Positions 7,256 through 15,106 of a DNA stretch of 64,000 bases are shown here, in pieces. Position 1 is the stretch's first letter. Each line of letters begins with the position of its first letter. The stretch is from Nonomuraea coxensis DSM 45129 (GTDB taxonomy: Bacteria > Actinomycetota > Actinomycetes > Streptosporangiales > Streptosporangiaceae), in NCBI RefSeq assembly GCF_019397265.1, contig NZ_CP068985.1:310001-374000 (forward strand). Reading direction: 5' to 3'. A model generated the notes under the pieces. The model saw nothing but the letters and a program-made list of their open reading frames with translations. It ran no database searches and was not told where the DNA came from. Both the position numbers and the translations under genes were made by a program.

Positions 7256-10036
7256 ATGGAGAACGCGATCCCCCCGCACGGGACCAGCCTCGGGAACGAC
7301 CCGGCCGACGACGCCGAGAGCCTGCTCGCCGACATCGCCGACGCGGTGCTACGCCGCCGCGCGGCTTCCGGCTGGACATCGGCCAGGTCCGGCTTCTGGC
7401 ACCGGGTGGAGCCGCCGCACTGGACCCGCCGGGCGCAGGGCTGGAAGCTGCACGTGTCGGCGACGCCGCTGTCGTCGCCTGTGGTGCTGGCCCGCGCCGC
7501 CGAGGTGCTGGTACGCCGGGGTTGCCCCTTCAAGTTCGCCGCAGGGCTGAAGGAGGTGGTCCTGCTGGTGAGCCGCAACTACGACCGGGGCGGCGCGGGG
7601 AAGTTCATCACCGCCTACCCGGCCGGGGACGACGAGTGCGCCATCCTGGCCGAGGAGCTGCACCGCGCCACGGCGGGTCTTCCCGGGCCGAAGATCCTGT
7701 CGGATCGGCCGTGGCGGCCTGGGAGCCTGGTGCACTACCGGTACGGCGCCTTCACCGGTGTGCCGCACCTGAGCAACGACGGAGCCCTGGAGCCGGGACT
7801 GCGCGCCCCGGACGGGACGACGGTCGCCGACCAGCGCCAGGCCTGGTTCTCCCCGCCTCCCTGGGCCGGGCCGCCCCCGTCCCCGTCCCCGGAGCCGGAC
7901 CGCGAGCCGGAGCCGGAGCGGGAGCCCGCGCCGCCCGGCACGACAGTCCTGCTGAACGACCGCTTCGTCGTCACCCGGGCGCTGAAGCACAGCAACAAGG
8001 GCGGCGTGTATCAAGCCACCGACCAGCTCACAGGTGACGAGGTCATCATCAAGGAGGCCCGCGCCCACGTCGGCGGCGCCCTGACCGACACCGACTCCAG
8101 GGACCTGCTGCGGAGCGAGGCCGCCACGCTCGACGCCCTGGCCCCGCTCGGGCTGACCCCTCGCAAGGTCGACCTCTTCGCGCAGGGCGACAACCTCTTT
8201 CTGGCCGAAGAACTCCTGCCGGGGACGTCCTTGCGCGTCTGGGTCAGCGATCTTCTGGGCCGGCTGAACCACCGGCAGGACTACGCCCACACGCTGGGCC
8301 TGGACGCCGGCACGGCGGCGGAGCTCGCGGGCAAGGTGATCGACCTGGTGTCCGCCGTGCACGGGCGCGGCTTCGTGCTGCGGGACCTGTCCCACAACAA
8401 CGTGATGGTCGCCCCGGACGGCACGCTGCGCCTGATCGACCTGGAGGCGGTCGCGGAGCCCGGGCGTCCGGTGATCCGCGCGTACACGCCGGGGTACGGC
8501 GCCCCAGAGGTGGTGTTCGCGCCTGACGTGGGACCGTCGCCCGAGCGCACCGCCGATCTGTTCTCCCTGGGCGCCCTGGTGTTCTTCCTGATCACCGGGA
8601 TCGAACCCGACCTCATCCAGGACCTTCCCCGGGCCGACGCGCGCGGCGCCCACGACCGGCTCATGCTGCTGACGGACACGGTCGGTCACTCCCATCCGAC
8701 GTTGCGGCGGTTCGCTCCGCTGTTGTCCGGCCTGATGGCCGACGAGCCGGAACGGCGCTGGTCCCTGGAGCGGGCGCGGGAGTTCGTGCGCTCCCTCCCC
8801 GCCCGGCCGGTCGCGAGGAGAACGCCCGGCGACCGGATCACCCCGGCGACGCGGGATCGCCTGCTCCGCGACGGCCTGGCCCACCTGATCGCCACCATGG
8901 CGGGGCAGGAGGCGCCACGGCTGTGGCCCCCGGGGCCGCTGCCCGACGACAGCGACCCGCTGAACGTGCAGTGCGGGGCGGCGGGCGTACTCGCCGTCCT
9001 GGTCAGGGCCGCTCAGGCGGACCCTGGGCTCTGCCCGGGCCTGGACGACGCGATCCGCCGGACCGCGCACTGGATCGACGCGCGGCTGCGTACGGTTCCG
9101 AAGATCCTCCCCGGCTTGTACTTCGGCCGCGCGGGCACGGCCTGGGCCCTCCACGACGCGGCTGTCCACCTGGGCGAGGAGCCCCTGGCGGAACGCGCCC
9201 TGGCACTGGCCCACGATCTGCCCTCCACCTGGCCCAACCCGGATGTCTGCCACGGGGCGGCGGGCGCCGGCCTGACCACCCTGCACCTGTGGCAGGCCAC
9301 TGGAGAACCGGCTCTGGCCAAGCGGGCGCTCGCGTACGCCGACGCTCTGGTGGAGACGGTGCAGCGACGACAGGAGGGGATCTTCTGGCGGATACCCGCC
9401 GACTTCCCCTCCGGCCTGGCCGGGGTGGCGCACTACGGCTTCGCCCACGGGATCGCGGGGATCGGAACCTTCCTGCTGCTGGCCGGGACCTGCCTGGGCC
9501 GACCCGACTACGTGGAGCTCGCCGCCGAGGCAGGCGCCGCACTGGCCGAGGTGGCGATCCTGGAACGGGGCCGCGCGTGGTGGCCCAGCGGTGAGAGGCC
9601 CGACGGCCGGGAGCGGCTCACCAACTGGTGCAGCGGCTCCTCGGGAGTCGGCACCTTCCTCGTACGGCTCGGCCTGGTCACCGAGGAGCCCCGCCATCTG
9701 GAGCTGGCGCGCCAGGCGGCGGCCGCCGTACGGCAGGACCGCTGGTACTCGCTTCCCGTCGCCTGCCACGGCCTGGCAGGCAACGCCGAGTTCCTGCTCG
9801 ACCTGGCGGACGCGACGGGCGATGCCCGCTATGCCGGGTGGGCCGGGGAACTGGCGGCCGCCGTACACGCCCGCCACGCGCTCCACGACGGCCGGATGGT
9901 CGTCCCTGACCAGTCCCTCCAGGGTGTCTCCGCCGGCTACAACACCGGCCTGGCAGGGGTGCTCGGCATGCTGCTGCGGCTGCGGCACGGCGGCCCGCGC
10001 CTCTGGCTGCCCGCCACGCCGGGCCTTCGGCGGTGA
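7256..10036 (+). CDS. Lanthionine synthetase with lyase, kinase and zinc-site cyclase domains (LanKC/LanL type)
   Basis: 926 residues from ATG 7256, which has GGAGG eight bases upstream; in-frame codons further upstream lack a ribosome binding site. Domains: N-terminal phosphothreonine/phosphoserine lyase-like region (about 1-225, with WKLHVSATP, GKFITAYP and GSLVHYRYGAF). A Ser/Thr kinase follows (about 235-510; glycine loop KHSNKGGVYQ near 243, LRDLSHNNVMV near 376, metal-binding DLE near 394). A LanC-like cyclase fills about 530-926. The cyclase keeps the zinc ligands Cys792 (WCSGSSG) and Cys837-His838 (ACHGLAG), plus CHG at 665-667 where the family has its catalytic His. Class III LanKC enzymes usually lack the zinc ligands, so this is LanL (class IV)-like by that criterion. 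It dehydrates Ser/Thr of a precursor peptide and forms thioether rings. The precursor gene follows 51 bp downstream. Confidence 0.92.
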   Translation: MENAIPPHGTSLGNDPADDAESLLADIADAVLRRRAASGWTSARSGFWHRVEPPHWTRRAQGWKLHVSATPLSSPVVLARAAEVLVRRGCPFKFAAGLKEVVLLVSRNYDRGGAGKFITAYPAGDDECAILAEELHRATAGLPGPKILSDRPWRPGSLVHYRYGAFTGVPHLSNDGALEPGLRAPDGTTVADQRQAWFSPPPWAGPPPSPSPEPDREPEPEREPAPPGTTVLLNDRFVVTRALKHSNKGGVYQATDQLTGDEVIIKEARAHVGGALTDTDSRDLLRSEAATLDALAPLGLTPRKVDLFAQGDNLFLAEELLPGTSLRVWVSDLLGRLNHRQDYAHTLGLDAGTAAELAGKVIDLVSAVHGRGFVLRDLSHNNVMVAPDGTLRLIDLEAVAEPGRPVIRAYTPGYGAPEVVFAPDVGPSPERTADLFSLGALVFFLITGIEPDLIQDLPRADARGAHDRLMLLTDTVGHSHPTLRRFAPLLSGLMADEPERRWSLERAREFVRSLPARPVARRTPGDRITPATRDRLLRDGLAHLIATMAGQEAPRLWPPGPLPDDSDPLNVQCGAAGVLAVLVRAAQADPGLCPGLDDAIRRTAHWIDARLRTVPKILPGLYFGRAGTAWALHDAAVHLGEEPLAERALALAHDLPSTWPNPDVCHGAAGAGLTTLHLWQATGEPALAKRALAYADALVETVQRRQEGIFWRIPADFPSGLAGVAHYGFAHGIAGIGTFLLLAGTCLGRPDYVELAAEAGAALAEVAILERGRAWWPSGERPDGRERLTNWCSGSSGVGTFLVRLGLVTEEPRHLELARQAAAAVRQDRWYSLPVACHGLAGNAEFLLDLADATGDARYAGWAGELAAAVHARHALHDGRMVVPDQSLQGVSAGYNTGLAGVLGMLLRLRHGGPRLWLPATPGLRR

Positions 10037-10087
10037 ACTCCCTGATGCCTCATCCGCCGCCCGTACCCAGGAAGGAGGTGAACCTCT

Positions 10088-10222
10088 ATGACGACCGACA
10101 TCGACGTCCTGCAGACCATGCCTTCGGGCACTCGTGAGCATGGTCGCTGGCCTCAGACGCCGACCTGCACGGTGAGCTGCACGACCAGCTGCATGCCGTT
10201 GACCTGCGACTCGACGTTCTGA
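10088..10222 (+). CDS. Lanthipeptide precursor peptide (44 residues)
   Basis: The small gene starts at ATG 10088 after an excellent ribosome binding site (AGGAGGTGA) and ends with TGA at 10220-10222. The first ~23 residues (MTTDIDVLQTMPSG...) are polar and include IDVLQ, reminiscent of the LLDLQ-type helix that class III/IV synthetases bind. The C-terminal part, TCTVSCTTSCMPLTCDSTF, has four cysteines (27, 31, 35, 40) and many Ser/Thr, the composition of a lanthionine-forming core. It sits between the synthetase and a radical SAM gene, which strengthens the call. Ring pattern and leader cleavage site are not known; no dedicated peptidase or transporter gene is adjacent. Confidence 0.88.
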   Translation: MTTDIDVLQTMPSGTREHGRWPQTPTCTVSCTTSCMPLTCDSTF

Positions 10223-10244
10223 GTTCGCGCCGCCGCCACCACCG

Positions 10245-10292
10245 GATGAGGGGCTCGGGCTCCGCGCCCCGCGCCCGCCCGAGCCTCTCATC
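10245..10292 (+). terminator. 16-bp hairpin after the precursor gene
   Basis: GATGAGGGGCTCGGGC (10245-10260) pairs with GCCCGAGCCTCTCATC (10277-10292) with a single G-T wobble, around a 16-nt loop. It begins 22 bp after the precursor stop and has no T-tract. In RiPP operons such hairpins commonly act as partial terminators or 3' stabilisers that keep precursor mRNA in excess over downstream enzyme mRNA; this role is inferred. Confidence 0.65.
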
Positions 10293-10339
10293 CCTGACCG
10301 CCTGCTCCCACGACCATCGAGAGATCACGGAGATCGGCC

Positions 10340-11380
10340 ATGAGCGACCTGCCGGACGGCGTGATCTGGGACGTCACCTATGCCTGCCCCTTGCGTTGTG
10401 TCCATTGCTACTCCGAATCCGGCAGGCGGCCCTCCCGCCGGTTGAGCGACGCGGACATGCTGCGTGTGGCCGACGCCATCGTGGCCATGCGCCCGCAAGG
10501 CGTCGCCATCGCCGGCGGCGAACCCCTGCTGGTCAGGAACATCGTCGAGGTCATCGACCGGATGGCGGGCGCGGGGCTGGAGGTGGCCCTCTACACCAGC
10601 GGCTGGGCGATGACCGGAGAGACGGCGCGCCGCCTGGCCGAGACGTGCGGCCGGATAGCCGTGAGCGTGGACGGCGCGACCCCCGGCACCCATGACCGGA
10701 TCCGCGCGAGAAAGGGATCGTTCGCGCACGCGATGCGAGCACTGCGACTGCTGGACGAGATCAGCGCCGAGCACAGGACCCGGAGCGGAAGACCCGTGTC
10801 CTTCGGGATCGACTGCGTGCTGCTGCAGCGCAACTTCACGGAAATGGCAGCCCTCTGCGAGGTCGTCGCCCCTCGATTCCCGGAACTGGGATTCATCGCC
10901 TTCGGCGCGGTCGTTCCCGGCGGACTGGCCAACCGGCCCGGATTCGACGAGCACGAACTGCTCACCGAGGAACAGATCAAGCTTCTGAACGATCCCGCCC
11001 ATGGACGACGGCTGCGTACGCTGGCCCCTGAATCCGTCACCGTCACGAGCACCGACAACCGCATCCTCCAGATGCACCCCGAACTCGTCGCCAAGGGCGC
11101 CGTCATCAACGCCCTCCAGCTCGAACCGGACGGCGAGGCACGCGCGATGCCCATGTACGAGGGCACCGTGGGCAACATCCTGCACGAGCCCGCAGAGGTC
11201 CTCTGGAAGCGGGCAAGGGCCCGCTGGAGCGACCCCTTCGTGGTGGCGGCGCTGTCGCCGGCCCGCACCATGCGGCAATGGGCGGAGGCCGCCCGGCGCA
11301 TCGACTACCACTTCGGCTCGGACGCGGTACGGGCGAGACTCGACCGACGGCTTTTGTCATTCGGGCCGGACTCCACCTGA
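10340..11380 (+). CDS. Radical SAM protein with SPASM-like tail lacking auxiliary-cluster cysteines
   Basis: 346 residues. The radical SAM motif CPLRCVHC (Cys16, 20, 23) coordinates the [4Fe-4S] cluster; AIAGGEPLL is the GGE-type SAM-binding strand. The C-terminus has a SPASM/twitch-like stretch (LQLEPDGEARAMPMYEGTVGNILHEPAEVLW) in which the cysteines normally flanking DG...P...GN are absent, so no auxiliary Fe-S cluster is expected there. Relatives (PqqE, MftC, SkfB, NirJ type) modify peptides or cofactors by radical chemistry. It follows the precursor gene by 117 bp on the same strand, so its likely substrate is the 44-residue peptide. The chemistry (thioether, epimerisation, C-C bond or other) cannot be predicted. 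Confidence 0.9.
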   Translation: MSDLPDGVIWDVTYACPLRCVHCYSESGRRPSRRLSDADMLRVADAIVAMRPQGVAIAGGEPLLVRNIVEVIDRMAGAGLEVALYTSGWAMTGETARRLAETCGRIAVSVDGATPGTHDRIRARKGSFAHAMRALRLLDEISAEHRTRSGRPVSFGIDCVLLQRNFTEMAALCEVVAPRFPELGFIAFGAVVPGGLANRPGFDEHELLTEEQIKLLNDPAHGRRLRTLAPESVTVTSTDNRILQMHPELVAKGAVINALQLEPDGEARAMPMYEGTVGNILHEPAEVLWKRARARWSDPFVVAALSPARTMRQWAEAARRIDYHFGSDAVRARLDRRLLSFGPDST

Positions 11381-11400
11381 CCCCTAGTTAGAGTTCGACC

Positions 11401-11736
11401 ATGGGTAAGACGCCCCGCATGACCATCCCCACCCAGCTCGTTCTCCGAGCCCTCCTCGAAGACCCCACGCGCGAGATGTACGGACTCGAGATCTGTCAAG
11501 CCGCGGGCCTCGCTCCCGGTACGATCCACCCCATTCTCGTTCGCTTCGAGGGTGTCGGGTGGCTTGAATCCCGCCCCGAAGACGTAGATCCACGAGAAGT
11601 CGGACGTCCCCGCCGCCGCTACTATCGGCTGACACCGGATGGAGCGGAACACGCCCGCACCGCACTCGCCCGGACCCAGGCAAAGCTCTCCAGCCTGCTG
11701 GGACATCGGTTCAAGAGAGCCGGTGAGGCGACGTGA
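11401..11736 (+). CDS. PadR-family transcriptional regulator
   Basis: 111 residues. The sequence MTIPTQLVLRALLEDPTREMYGLEICQAAGLAPGTIHPILVRFEGVGWLES...GRPRRRYYRLTPDG is a canonical PadR winged helix: a helix-turn-helix followed by the beta-wing with (R)RYYxLTxxG. Such dimeric repressors often respond to small molecules or cell-envelope stress and control an adjacent gene. Only 20 bp separate it from the radical SAM stop, and that gap contains TAGTTAGAGT, so it may have its own near-leaderless promoter. It overlaps the next gene by 4 bp (GTGA), indicating translational coupling. Confidence 0.9.
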   Translation: MGKTPRMTIPTQLVLRALLEDPTREMYGLEICQAAGLAPGTIHPILVRFEGVGWLESRPEDVDPREVGRPRRRYYRLTPDGAEHARTALARTQAKLSSLLGHRFKRAGEAT

Positions 11737-12680
11737 GCGAGAAGCGCGCTGGTTCAGGCGCCGTCGAGTTGGACCGTCAACGCCTCGCGCACATCCGAGG
11801 TCTCGCTGACAGCCTCATCCTCGAGCTGGACCAGGCGCCGAATCTCGATCACAGGTTCGCCGACGCTCTGCGGTGGGTGCAGTCGGCAGGCGCCGGCGCC
11901 GGTCGATACGGCTCCTATTACGCCTTCGCTCGCGAGTTCGACGAGTCTCTGACCCTTGCTCGCGAACTCGCATCCGAACTCGCGAGCAATGCCGACCTCG
12001 GCAGCGCCTACAATCTGGCCCGCGCTGTCGCGCGGGAACTGGACTTCGTCTGCGCCTGCGCCGGTTTCACCGCCTCCGAGGCGACCGACGCTCTCACATA
12101 CCCATTCTGCTCGGCCTTGTCGGCCGCCTTCGAAGCGAGCAATGCGATTGCCGAGGAGCTGAGAGAGCACTGGGTGCTGAAAGCGGACGACGAGGTGACC
12201 GGCGGTCGCACACGGGAATCCACGGTGTCTCGCGTCAGCGAGCACCTCATCAGAGTTGAGCTCTGGCTTCTGCCCGACCGGTATCGTGCCCGCTTCGCGA
12301 ACGAGTTCTGCGGCGAGCTCCAGGCCCTTGCCGAGGCCAAGGCCACCCGGGCGCTGCAGGTCATGTACGCCCTCCAGCAACTGAGGAGGGTCTGTCAACT
12401 CCGCGCGGCCCTGCGCGCCCCGGATCAACCGAGGTTCTATCGAACGTATCGGCTCATGTGCTGGATCCTCGCCGCCGAAAGTCGAACGTGGGGGCTGCTC
12501 GGTCCTTTGATGGCGTTCGCCATCGTCAACGTGTTCCTTGAGCAGGGCTGGGGCTCGGCTTTCTACACGCTGCCCGCCGTGGTGGCCGTCAACGCGGGTG
12601 TTGAGCGGCTGCGGAAGCACTGGGGAGTGAAGGTCAAGGCCCGGAGAGGTGAGCGCAACAGCTCCGGGATCCAGCGGTGA
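11733..12680 (+). CDS. Unknown protein with C-terminal membrane segment, coupled to PadR
   Basis: 315 residues, GTG start overlapping the PadR stop. No family is recognised. Residues 1-240 are predicted mostly helical and rich in Ala/Arg/Glu (repeated FARELDESLTLARELASELAS-like helices) with several cysteines. About residues 250-285 (WGLLGPLMAFAIVNVFLEQGW...FYTLPAVVAVNAG) form one or two membrane segments, followed by a basic tail. PadR genes are often paired with a membrane protein they control, so this may be the PadR target. Its place next to the RiPP genes allows an immunity or stress-sensing role, but nothing in the sequence proves it. Confidence 0.7.
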   Translation: MSEKRAGSGAVELDRQRLAHIRGLADSLILELDQAPNLDHRFADALRWVQSAGAGAGRYGSYYAFAREFDESLTLARELASELASNADLGSAYNLARAVARELDFVCACAGFTASEATDALTYPFCSALSAAFEASNAIAEELREHWVLKADDEVTGGRTRESTVSRVSEHLIRVELWLLPDRYRARFANEFCGELQALAEAKATRALQVMYALQQLRRVCQLRAALRAPDQPRFYRTYRLMCWILAAESRTWGLLGPLMAFAIVNVFLEQGWGSAFYTLPAVVAVNAGVERLRKHWGVKVKARRGERNSSGIQR

Positions 12681-12728
12681 GCACGCGAGAAGGTCTCGCC
12701 GTCGCTGGGATCGGGCGGGCCACTTTGT

Positions 12729-12740
12729 GGTGATATCACC
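12729..12740. promoter_or_regulatory. Perfect 12-bp palindrome GGTGATATCACC upstream of the response regulator
   Basis: The palindrome lies about 90 bp before the response-regulator start and 49 bp after the preceding gene, in a short locally AT-richer stretch. Its position and symmetry fit an operator for autoregulation of the two-component operon. No binding protein can be assigned. Confidence 0.4.
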
Positions 12741-12827
12741 GACAGGTTACCTTTCCTCCCTCTAGCATGCGATCACAGCACAGGTTCTTCCGCCGGCTGG
12801 CTCGGGGGCATGCACGGGGGGACAAGG

Positions 12828-13532
12828 ATGGGCGAGTATCGCATTCTCGCGGTGGACGACGATCCCGCGATCCTGCGCTCGCTGCGGCGGGGGCTTCGCC
12901 TGGAAGGCTTCGAGGTCCGGACGGCCGGGTCCGGGCCGGCGGCGCTGGAGATCGCGGAGAGCGAGCCGCCGGACGCGATCGTGCTGGACGTGTCGATGCC
13001 CGGGATGTCCGGCATCGAGGTGTGTGCGCGGTTACGGCAGCGGGGGGCGGAGGTGCCCGTGCTCATGCTCTCCGCGCTGGACGAGGTCGCCGACCGGGTG
13101 GCCGGCCTGGCGGCGGGCGCCGACGACTACGTGGTCAAGCCCTACGACCTCAGAGAACTGGTGCTGCGCTTACGGGCCCTGCTGCGGCGGGCGGGCCGCG
13201 CGGCGGCCGGTGACGGGCCCGGAGGAGAGGCCGTACGCGTAGGGCCGTTGTCCATCGATCCCGCCACCCGGCGCGTGACCGTGAACGGACGGCGGGTCGA
13301 GCTGACCCGGCGCGAGTTCGAGCTGCTGGAGGTGCTCGCGCTCAACGCCGGGATCGTCCTGACCCGGCAGGTGCTGCTGGAGCGGGTGTGGGGCTACGAC
13401 TTCGAGGTGACCGACAACGCGGTGGACACCTTCATCGGGTATCTGCGGCGCAAGCTGGAGGCGGACGGCGAGCCGCGGATGGTGCACACCGTACGCGGGG
13501 TCGGCTTCGTGCTGCGGGACGCCCCCGCGTGA
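12828..13532 (+). CDS. OmpR/PhoB-type response regulator
   Basis: 234 residues from ATG 12828 (GGGGGGA six bases upstream); an in-frame ATG at 12810 lacks such a site. The receiver domain (residues 4-115) has the acidic pair in AVDDDP, the phosphorylated Asp54 in IVLDVSMPG and the conserved Lys in DDYVVKPYDLREL. The C-terminal winged helix has the ELTRREFELLEVLALNAG and VDTFIGYLRRKLE motifs, ending in VRGVGFVLR. Upon phosphorylation by the coupled kinase it would bind promoter DNA. The stop codon overlaps the kinase GTG (GTGA). Confidence 0.93.
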   Translation: MGEYRILAVDDDPAILRSLRRGLRLEGFEVRTAGSGPAALEIAESEPPDAIVLDVSMPGMSGIEVCARLRQRGAEVPVLMLSALDEVADRVAGLAAGADDYVVKPYDLRELVLRLRALLRRAGRAAAGDGPGGEAVRVGPLSIDPATRRVTVNGRRVELTRREFELLEVLALNAGIVLTRQVLLERVWGYDFEVTDNAVDTFIGYLRRKLEADGEPRMVHTVRGVGFVLRDAPA

Positions 13533-15004
13533 GGCTGTCCACCCGGTTCGTGGTGTGCCTCGCGGCGATCGTGCCGCTGCTGGTGCTGCTCGCGGGCGTG
13601 CTGGTGCTGGGCCTGGTGAGCGCCGATCTGCGTGCCGAACGCGACCGGAGACTGGAGGCGCGGCTCAGCGCGCTGACCCCCATGGCCAAGGCGTACGTCT
13701 GGACCTACCGGCTCAGACAGGGGACGCGCCCGGACTTTCTCGCCCAGCGACTGACCGGCGCCGCGCTGGGCGCCGACAACCCGGGCGGAGTGGTGGTGGA
13801 CGTGCCCGGCGCCGAGGTGCTCGTCATCGGGGACACGCCGCGCGGCCGGCCCGCCCCCACCGTGGACGGCCCCGGCGGCTACACCGAGGGGGAGCGACGG
13901 TGGCGGTACGTCGCCGCCGATCTCGGCCCAGCCGGCAACCTCGCCCGCATCTGGGTGTTCGAACCGGAACAGCGCCTTGAGCGGCAGATCGCACTGCTCC
14001 GGCGCCGTCTGGGGGCCGTGACGCTGATCGCGGCGGCGGCCGGGGTCGGCGCCGGGCTCGTGCTCGGGCGGTTCGCGGTGCATCCCTTGGTGGTGCTGCG
14101 GCGGCAGGCCCGCGAGCTCGGCCGGTCGGCGCCCGGAACGGTGCGCCTGGGCACCGCCTCCCGGGTCACCGAGATCGACGAGCTGGCCGCCCTGCTCAAC
14201 GAGTCGCTGGCCCGGCGCGACGAGGCCGTGAGCCGTACCGGAGAGGCGCTGGAGATCGCCCGTGCCTTCGCCGCGACCGTGGCGCACGAGCTGCGCACCC
14301 CGCTGACCAGCATGGGAACCAACCTCGGCCTGCTGCGTCATCCCGGCCTGGGTCCGGACGACCAGGCCGAGATCATCGCCGACCTGGAGGGGGAGCACCT
14401 GCGCCTGCAACGGCTGATCACCTTGCTGCGCGGGCTCGCCCGTGGCGAACTCGTGGACACCACGACGTTCACCGACCTCGATCTGGCCGACATCGTCGCG
14501 GACGCCGTCGAGAACGCGCGCCGGCGCCATCCGCAGGCGACGATCACCCTGGCGGAGGCGGGCATGGCGCGGGTGCGGGGCTGGGAGGAAGGGCTGCGCG
14601 TGATCGTGGACAACCTCCTCGACAACGCGGCGATCCACGGGGCGGACGAGGCGGGGCGGGTCGAGGTCACGCTGACGCTGACGGCCGAGAGAGCCGAGAG
14701 CGCCGGGGGCGTGGTGCTGTCCGTACGGGATCGCGGAAGGGGGATCCCGGTCACCGAACGGGAGAAGATCTTCGACCGGTTCCATCGCGGCGCGGCCAGC
14801 CCGGGCTCCGGACTCGGGCTCACACTGGTACGGCAGCAGGCGAGACTGCACGGGGGCGAGGTCGAGGTGACGGATCCCGAAGATGGACCGGGCACCCTCT
14901 TCGTGGTACGCCTACCAGAGGCGGGAGGCGAGCGGCAGCCCGCCCACGAAAGCGCGAGCCGGTCTGCGGATCGGGGTGCCTGGCTGGCGGTGTTCCGGCG
15001 TTGA
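13529..15004 (+). CDS. Sensor histidine kinase
   Basis: 491 residues from the GTG overlapping the response-regulator stop; the protein then opens with a proper first membrane helix (about 5-27). A ~130-residue extracytoplasmic sensor region and a second membrane helix (about 162-187) follow, then a HAMP-like linker, the H-box HELRTP (phosphorylated His253), N-box DNLLDNAAIHG (about 360), and G-boxes RDRGRGIP and SGLGLTLV. Architecture and coupling make it the cognate kinase of the preceding regulator. The signal is unknown. The next gene, a secreted serine hydrolase 102 bp downstream, is a candidate target. Confidence 0.93.
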   Translation: MRLSTRFVVCLAAIVPLLVLLAGVLVLGLVSADLRAERDRRLEARLSALTPMAKAYVWTYRLRQGTRPDFLAQRLTGAALGADNPGGVVVDVPGAEVLVIGDTPRGRPAPTVDGPGGYTEGERRWRYVAADLGPAGNLARIWVFEPEQRLERQIALLRRRLGAVTLIAAAAGVGAGLVLGRFAVHPLVVLRRQARELGRSAPGTVRLGTASRVTEIDELAALLNESLARRDEAVSRTGEALEIARAFAATVAHELRTPLTSMGTNLGLLRHPGLGPDDQAEIIADLEGEHLRLQRLITLLRGLARGELVDTTTFTDLDLADIVADAVENARRRHPQATITLAEAGMARVRGWEEGLRVIVDNLLDNAAIHGADEAGRVEVTLTLTAERAESAGGVVLSVRDRGRGIPVTEREKIFDRFHRGAASPGSGLGLTLVRQQARLHGGEVEVTDPEDGPGTLFVVRLPEAGGERQPAHESASRSADRGAWLAVFRR

Positions 15005-15106
15005 CGGAGACGCTCGGCTCCGTTCCCAGAAATATGCCAAGAAGACCCGCCACTCTCTCGTGACGATACGCGGGCATGTGGCCCGCGACGGTTCACAGGA
15101 GGGAAC

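Noticed and set aside
7349..10291. Long minus-strand frame opposite the lanthionine synthetase
   Set aside because: Antisense shadow with no recognisable domain; the plus strand encodes clear lyase, kinase and cyclase motifs.
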